This document shows, piece after piece, positions 41,283 through 45,985 of a stretch of DNA of 45,985 nucleotides (positions within the stretch are counted from its first letter, which is position 1; each line of letters starts with the position of its first letter). Source of the stretch: Crocinitomicaceae bacterium (GTDB taxonomy: Bacteria; Bacteroidota; Bacteroidia; Flavobacteriales_D; Crocinitomicaceae); assembly GCA_014762645.1 (NCBI GenBank), contig JABURP010000106.1, positions 1-45,985 on the forward strand, read 5' to 3'. The notes beneath the pieces are model-generated. The model was not told the DNA's origin. It ran no database searches and saw only the letters and a program-made list of their open reading frames with translations. Made by a program: the position numbers and the translations under genes.

Positions 41283-43769
41283 TTACTCTTCAGATACTAA
41301 CTCATGGGTAGAGTAGGTGTAAATTACCTCTCCTTCTTTATTAATGAGCGTTTCAGTATCTCCTTTTCTTACCCGAAAATAACCATGGGTAACTACGCTT
41401 ACGGCGTCGTAATAATCAGGGAGTTGTTCACCATTTGGCGTATATATTGTCCAACTGTAATCAGAGATTCCGGCTAAATCTTCTTGTACAAATTCAACCA
41501 GATAGTATTCAAATTCATCCACAAAAACGGGTATTATTTTACTTGCTGTACCATCAATCATTGGTTTTTTATCCACCTGATGAATACCCCATAATCCGTT
41601 TACTTCTTTGAAAATAGCCCGACCACTAGGTAATTCTTCGTAGACTTCATAAGTACCGGTTTTGTAAAATGTTGAGTTCTTCTTTACTGCTAGTACCTGC
41701 CATAACGGATCTTTAATTTTCAGCATGGGCGATCTTGATAACCTGTCAAACTCATAGGATGTGGTAATCTTATAATTTAGTCCTGAATTCATATCATCAT
41801 AGAGTTCCCGAAAAGGCTTGATGTCCTGTCCAGTATTAAAATTTACTTCACCTTTAAGCGCGGACACAGAACCATAACCATACCTTTTCATTATCCAGGC
41901 AAAATTGTTTGTGCTATGGGCATTTTTACTATAATAATCCCATTCCCAGTTCATTCTGAGACAAGGAGTCAGCTGGCTGGTATTCCACCCTGAAAAAACT
42001 CCGGGAGATAAATAGGCCAATACAGGTTCTCCGATTGCACCGCTGCTACCATAAAATGGAACCAATACCTCCTTAGTATGTATGAACGCATGATCAATCT
42101 TGTAGTAATCTTCTAATTGAACCTTGGCCATATCATTTCCATTTATATGGTGAATATTGAAGAATTCGGGTTCGAGTTGCCAGCCATCTCCAAATTTTCG
42201 TATAGAACCAATTTTTCCGGTTAATTGATCAAGATAACGCTGGTATTGTGGTTCCGGCATTTGAATGGGTGACGCAGACGACCATCTGTCATCAATTACA
42301 ATTTTCTTGTAGAGAGGATAAATAGTTGTATCTGCAATGGTATCATCCTCTAAATAATGAACGTAAATTCGGTTTCCGGTATAATATTTAACCACCTCGT
42401 TGTTTCTACTGACTTTGTCACAGTCAATTGGCGTAAGTAAACCGTGTTTATTGACCATGGTACTTTTGTTATTTCGAACAAATACCAATCCGCCATCCTT
42501 ATAATAGGCTCTTTCAAATGCAGGAGGAAGAATCTCAGTGGAGTCACTTCGAAAAAAACCTACCCGTCCATTATATTCTGTAATAAAGCCACCATGCGCA
42601 ATATGGGTGTTGGTGAATTTTACCGGGACAACAATATCTCCCTGAAGATCAGCATAGCCTTTTAAACGATAGTCGTAAAGCTTAAAATAATCTCCATCTC
42701 TTTTAACAAAGGTGTATTCAAAAGGAATAACTTCCTGTTCCTGTTCATTGATAACACCAAATTTTCCATTGGTCATTGCAATAAAAAATCCAGGTCCACC
42801 ATAAGTGATGTTCTCATAGTTGGCAGAGATAATGGTTCGTCCATCTCCGTCAATCACTCCCATTTTTCCGTTCCGTTTTACCGCATAAAGCTTCTCCACA
42901 GGAAGATCACTGTATCTGTTGGCCTGCCATTTTTGGCGAAATACAGTAATGGTGAAAATATCTTCTCCACGATAATTCACCTCCTTTTTCATTTGACGAT
43001 CGTAAATTTCACCTTTCCCGTTCTGATAAACCTTGTACGAGTGACCAATCGTTTCAATTACCAGTGTTGAGTCGGTATAAGGTATTTTTTCTCCCCCAAT
43101 TGAAAAATAATGACGGTGGCCGTTTTCATCTTCCACTTCTACAGTTGATGGATTAAACATTCCAATTGTTGACCATTCAGGTTCAACCACCTTTCCGTTC
43201 GCTGCAACAAATCCGAATTGTTCTCCCTTTCTTAGAAATACAAGGTGACCTGAGAAGAACGCATCATCATACACCGGTTTGATTAACCAATCGTAATTCA
43301 AATCCACAACCCCGGTTCCTTCAGAAGTTTTTAAAATGATTCTTTGACAATATTCGGCTGATTCAAAACGGTAACTTGGCTTTTCAAGTGTTGGATCAAA
43401 CTCCATACCGTGGACATGCTCAAACTGTTTTACTGTATCCAGCATCTCAGAAAAAACGGTAAGTTCTCCATAACGGTGTGCAAGAATTTTCCCGTGCTTT
43501 TTTTCAATTACAGTATATCTAGGTAAAAGAATCCAATTTAAATTGTCATCCAAAAGTCCCCAGACCCCACGTTTTTTCCCCAACAAGAGACGATCAGTTT
43601 GTTTAACCTTTATGTCATCTAAATATTTCCAATCGGTCAGGCGTTGTCCCTGTTCATTGATAAGGGCCATGTAGCCTGCTGAATCAACTGGAATTTTGGT
43701 TTGAATGTCTTGTCCGTGAGATACTCCCATCCACAAACAAAATGTTAATGTAATGATTGCTATTCTCAT
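41283..43769 (-). CDS. Exported WG-repeat protein
   Basis: 828 residues. Signal peptide about 1-19 (ends SHG). The mature part contains many WG-type beta repeats, recognised by forms of K-x-G-x-W/F-G-x-x-D/N followed by a P-x-Y or P-E/F: for example KKRGVWGLLDDNLNWILLP, KRNGKMGVIDGDGRTIISAN and MTNGKFGVINEQEQEVIPFE. At least six such units can be seen, packed mostly in the first half; the C-terminal third is less regular and has two more near the end. WG repeats are extracellular or periplasmic modules of unknown function; no enzyme site is visible. The gene starts 3 bases after the stop of the lipoprotein upstream, so they form an operon. Confidence 0.8.
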   Translation of the reverse strand: MRIAIITLTFCLWMGVSHGQDIQTKIPVDSAGYMALINEQGQRLTDWKYLDDIKVKQTDRLLLGKKRGVWGLLDDNLNWILLPRYTVIEKKHGKILAHRYGELTVFSEMLDTVKQFEHVHGMEFDPTLEKPSYRFESAEYCQRIILKTSEGTGVVDLNYDWLIKPVYDDAFFSGHLVFLRKGEQFGFVAANGKVVEPEWSTIGMFNPSTVEVEDENGHRHYFSIGGEKIPYTDSTLVIETIGHSYKVYQNGKGEIYDRQMKKEVNYRGEDIFTITVFRQKWQANRYSDLPVEKLYAVKRNGKMGVIDGDGRTIISANYENITYGGPGFFIAMTNGKFGVINEQEQEVIPFEYTFVKRDGDYFKLYDYRLKGYADLQGDIVVPVKFTNTHIAHGGFITEYNGRVGFFRSDSTEILPPAFERAYYKDGGLVFVRNNKSTMVNKHGLLTPIDCDKVSRNNEVVKYYTGNRIYVHYLEDDTIADTTIYPLYKKIVIDDRWSSASPIQMPEPQYQRYLDQLTGKIGSIRKFGDGWQLEPEFFNIHHINGNDMAKVQLEDYYKIDHAFIHTKEVLVPFYGSSGAIGEPVLAYLSPGVFSGWNTSQLTPCLRMNWEWDYYSKNAHSTNNFAWIMKRYGYGSVSALKGEVNFNTGQDIKPFRELYDDMNSGLNYKITTSYEFDRLSRSPMLKIKDPLWQVLAVKKNSTFYKTGTYEVYEELPSGRAIFKEVNGLWGIHQVDKKPMIDGTASKIIPVFVDEFEYYLVEFVQEDLAGISDYSWTIYTPNGEQLPDYYDAVSVVTHGYFRVRKGDTETLINKEGEVIYTYSTHELVSEE

Positions 43770-43772
43770 GGT

Positions 43773-45179
43773 TTAAAATCTTGAAATATGATTCTTAAAT
43801 GCTTTTTTATCGGCTACGGGTTCTGGTTCTACTTGTAGTTCAAGCTCCAGTTTTTTATTCGGATCATCTGATTTTCTATAGGCTTCGTAGGCAGATTCAA
43901 ATTGCTCTTCAGTAATGATTCCAATTTTATCATTGGGAAGAACAGCCATTACCGAATTGGTTGAATTAGGGTTATGCCTAAAATTCGGGACCGTCGGATT
44001 ATAAAACTTAATGGCCGCTTTTTTGTTCATGGTGATTAACCACCAGTTTCTGATTTTTTCCTGACAGGTTATGACTAACGCTAGCGGAACAGCTTTTACA
44101 AAGTCAATCAATTTATCACAGTTGAAAATGCCCATTCCTTTGAGTTCAAATTTTCTAACTAGATCAGCTTCTCTTTCAAAGGCGCGTCTTGCCTGTTGCA
44201 TTTCGCGAACCCTTTCCTTAAAAGCTAATATCCGTTGCTTGAAATTGACCTTTGCACGGTTCAAAGCGGGGCCTCTCCAAACGGGAGACACCAAATACCT
44301 TGTTTTATTGGTGTCATCCACGACATTAACTCTGTTCCACAAAGTCAGTCGGAATGAAGTGCAATTTGTTGTTGGCTCCAATGACAATTCATTATAAACT
44401 TTTCTGTCGCGTTTAAATCGCTCCACCATTTCCGGTCCTCCATCAACCTTCCACATGGCGCCATTAAATAATTTCAAACTGCTGTGTCGTTGAAGCTTAT
44501 AGTCAATATCAAAAACTTCATCACCATCTTGCATTTCAGCAGGTTCAATATCACAAACGGGTTCAACTGTTTTTTCTGCACTGTCAAGTTGTGCCAGACC
44601 TTCAATTTTACGAGTGTTGGGTTCTGCTTTACTCTCTTCAATAAACTCCCACTCTTTGGTCTCTTCATTTAAAGCATAAGAATTGAATTCCCCACTTTTA
44701 TAAGACGCCATTTCCACGTCAATTGTCTTACCTTCTTTTAGCTTGAGTTCCTGGTTATCCTTTAAAGCTCGTATTTCAAACATACCAGCTGATTCAAAAT
44801 CTCCATCAGGAGTATTCATTTTGATGCCGGAAAGCATAATGTCTGAGATATCATGAAATTCTCTGTATTTAATATCTACACCATTTTTTATGGCATTTCC
44901 GCTTTCATCTTCAAAGGCCTCTGCTGGTATCCTAATTTGGGTCCCACTGCTAATGTCAATGATGTTTTCTCTTCTACTGTTGTATTTAAAAGTTTGAAAA
45001 GGAACATCAATGTCCGCAAATGGTTTATCGATAACTTCTTTTTGTTTGAGTTGTATTTCCGAAGTTTCTTCTTGTTGAGGTTTAACTACTTGTTGCTGTG
45101 TTCGATTTTTGGGTTCTTCTTCGGTTGTACACCCAAAGGCCAGTACAACTGGAAGAATTAAATAGAAAAACTTTTTCAT
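43773..45179 (-). CDS. Lipoprotein of unknown function, partner of the WG-repeat protein
   Basis: 468 residues. The signal ends in a lipobox (LAFGCTT) with Cys17 as the lipidation site. A Glu/Gln-rich linker follows. Residues about 60-180 read RRENIIDISSGTQIRIPAEA, VDIKYREFHDISDIMLSGIK and ESAGMFEIRA, an Ig-like layout that recurs in many Bacteroidota lipoproteins but has no assigned function. The rest includes a charged stretch (about 310-360) with possible coiled coil and a C-terminal Glu/Pro-rich tail. It is the first gene of a two-gene minus-strand unit with the WG-repeat protein. Confidence 0.7.
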   Translation of the reverse strand: MKKFFYLILPVVLAFGCTTEEEPKNRTQQQVVKPQQEETSEIQLKQKEVIDKPFADIDVPFQTFKYNSRRENIIDISSGTQIRIPAEAFEDESGNAIKNGVDIKYREFHDISDIMLSGIKMNTPDGDFESAGMFEIRALKDNQELKLKEGKTIDVEMASYKSGEFNSYALNEETKEWEFIEESKAEPNTRKIEGLAQLDSAEKTVEPVCDIEPAEMQDGDEVFDIDYKLQRHSSLKLFNGAMWKVDGGPEMVERFKRDRKVYNELSLEPTTNCTSFRLTLWNRVNVVDDTNKTRYLVSPVWRGPALNRAKVNFKQRILAFKERVREMQQARRAFEREADLVRKFELKGMGIFNCDKLIDFVKAVPLALVITCQEKIRNWWLITMNKKAAIKFYNPTVPNFRHNPNSTNSVMAVLPNDKIGIITEEQFESAYEAYRKSDDPNKKLELELQVEPEPVADKKAFKNHISRF

Positions 45180-45322
45180 AATTTTGAGTTATTTAGTTAA
45201 AGTGCTGATTTTGATTTGACTTCGTATCACTTTACTAAATAATGTAAGAGGTATTAAAAGGTAACCAAAGAATTTTCAACCTACGGTTGGATCGTCTCAA
45301 CAAGACAAGAAAATCAGTCTTT

Positions 45323-45985
45323 TTAAGTTTTTTGTTTCAATTTATTATGCGGAAGTGTTGCCCGGTTTTTATAGGCATGAACAGCAATAATGATAAATAG
45401 CGTGACCGCACCGAGTATGGCTGTCCATGAAATTTCCGGAATTTCATTCCAGTGCCTCACAGAAATACCAATGAGTGCCCAAATACCCACCCCTGCAAAT
45501 TCTCTCATATTTCTTGTAAACACCATAAACAGGTTAATTGCAACTGCTATTAGTATGAAAATAATGGTCCAGGATATTTCTGTCAATCCCATATCAACAT
45601 TAATATGGTTAAGGTGTGCGGCTACATTGGCTATTGCGGCTACAGTGATCCAACCTACATAAAGATCGATAGGCCACCAAACTCCTGCCATGTAATCTAC
45701 GTCAGCATCCCAGCGCTCCATGTTCAGTCGTATCACAGCAATCAGTAGAAAAAGTAATATGAGAAAGATCAATATCACAGAAATGGCTGATTCTTTATGT
45801 AGCCAAAACCACAACCAGGCACCATTGGCAAGATGAGCAAGAATGATCCATGGAGCAGATTTTGGTATAAATTCATCTGATTTTTTTGCTGAAAACGAAC
45901 AATAAATCATGTAGATACCATAGTAGAGCGGCCCCATATAAATCAAGGCCCAAATACCAAAAGTATAACCTGCCGGGGTAAAGAG
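45323..45985 (-). CDS. TspO/MBR-related tryptophan-rich membrane protein (5' end cut by window)
   Basis: The frame is open to the right edge, so the N-terminus is missing; about 220 residues are seen. At the edge it reads LFTPAGYTFGIWALIYMGPL, which matches the first helix region of a Bacteroidota group of tryptophan-rich sensory-like proteins. Five to six further hydrophobic segments follow, with LANGAWLWFWL, WWPIDLYVGWITVAAIANV and FAGVGIWALIGISV as diagnostic pieces. TspO proteins bind porphyrins or sterols in membranes; this longer branch has no known function. A short TTG-started frame at 45946 would be wrong because homology clearly continues upstream of it. Confidence 0.75.
   Translation of the reverse strand, partial: LFTPAGYTFGIWALIYMGPLYYGIYMIYCSFSAKKSDEFIPKSAPWIILAHLANGAWLWFWLHKESAISVILIFLILLFLLIAVIRLNMERWDADVDYMAGVWWPIDLYVGWITVAAIANVAAHLNHINVDMGLTEISWTIIFILIAVAINLFMVFTRNMREFAGVGIWALIGISVRHWNEIPEISWTAILGAVTLFIIIAVHAYKNRATLPHNKLKQKT

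Overview
The window is a chromosomal segment of an AT-rich member of the Bacteroidota, most likely a Flavobacteriales-type gliding bacterium. The evidence is direct: neighbouring gldB and gldC gliding genes, six proteins ending in type IX secretion (T9SS) C-terminal domains, -7 elements of the TAnnTTTG type instead of classical -10 boxes, weak or absent Shine-Dalgarno sequences, and typical Bacteroidota families (DUF6503, choice-of-anchor L, SprB repeats, Mrp without a CxxC pair). The genus cannot be named from sequence alone. No rRNA, tRNA, CRISPR array, insertion sequence or prophage was seen, coding density is high, and no gene-free stretch exceeds about 300 bases.

Layout. 1-3130: a partial DUF922 protein and a truncated haemoglobin on the minus strand; an OmpA-like protein, tsaB and a DUF1508 peptide on the plus strand. 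3133-5549: gpmI and a membrane histidine kinase, overlapping on the minus strand. 5664-10479: two secreted T9SS proteins. 10681-13780: an ArsC-family reductase, a 53-residue membrane protein (minus), fumC and thiL. 13864-21949: two very large T9SS proteins, an adhesin-like one with SprB repeats and one with a leishmanolysin-like zinc site. 22120-29608: a tightly packed plus-strand run (M20 dipeptidase, LEA14-like protein, ddl, a minimal type B sorting-domain protein, paaZ, a crotonase, mrp, nfu). 29768-33673: a small acetyltransferase, a TfoX-N protein (minus), a CysO/MoaD-like ubiquitin-fold protein with its MoeZ-like activating enzyme, and a ferredoxin-NADP reductase with a [2Fe-2S] ferredoxin. 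33712-36738: nadE and an outer-membrane barrel (minus) divergent from gldB-gldC. 36862-45985: a DUF6503 lipoprotein, a T9SS subtilase, a WG-repeat protein with a companion lipoprotein, and a partial TspO-like membrane protein cut by the window edge.

How it works together. Most genes are housekeeping (glycolysis, TCA cycle, NAD, thiamine, peptidoglycan, Fe-S and tRNA modification) interleaved with surface and secretion genes. The large T9SS cargo proteins on the minus strand would be exported by a T9SS apparatus that is not in the window; GldB and GldC belong to the associated gliding machinery. The places most worth a second look are the CysO/MoaD-like gene, whose first beta strand has no usable in-frame start (an A5 run suggests a frame break) and whose product carries two residues after the terminal Gly-Gly; the stand-alone type B sorting-domain protein with an EF-hand-like loop; the leishmanolysin-like T9SS protein; and the WG-repeat/lipoprotein pair. 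None of these is proven to be a new system.
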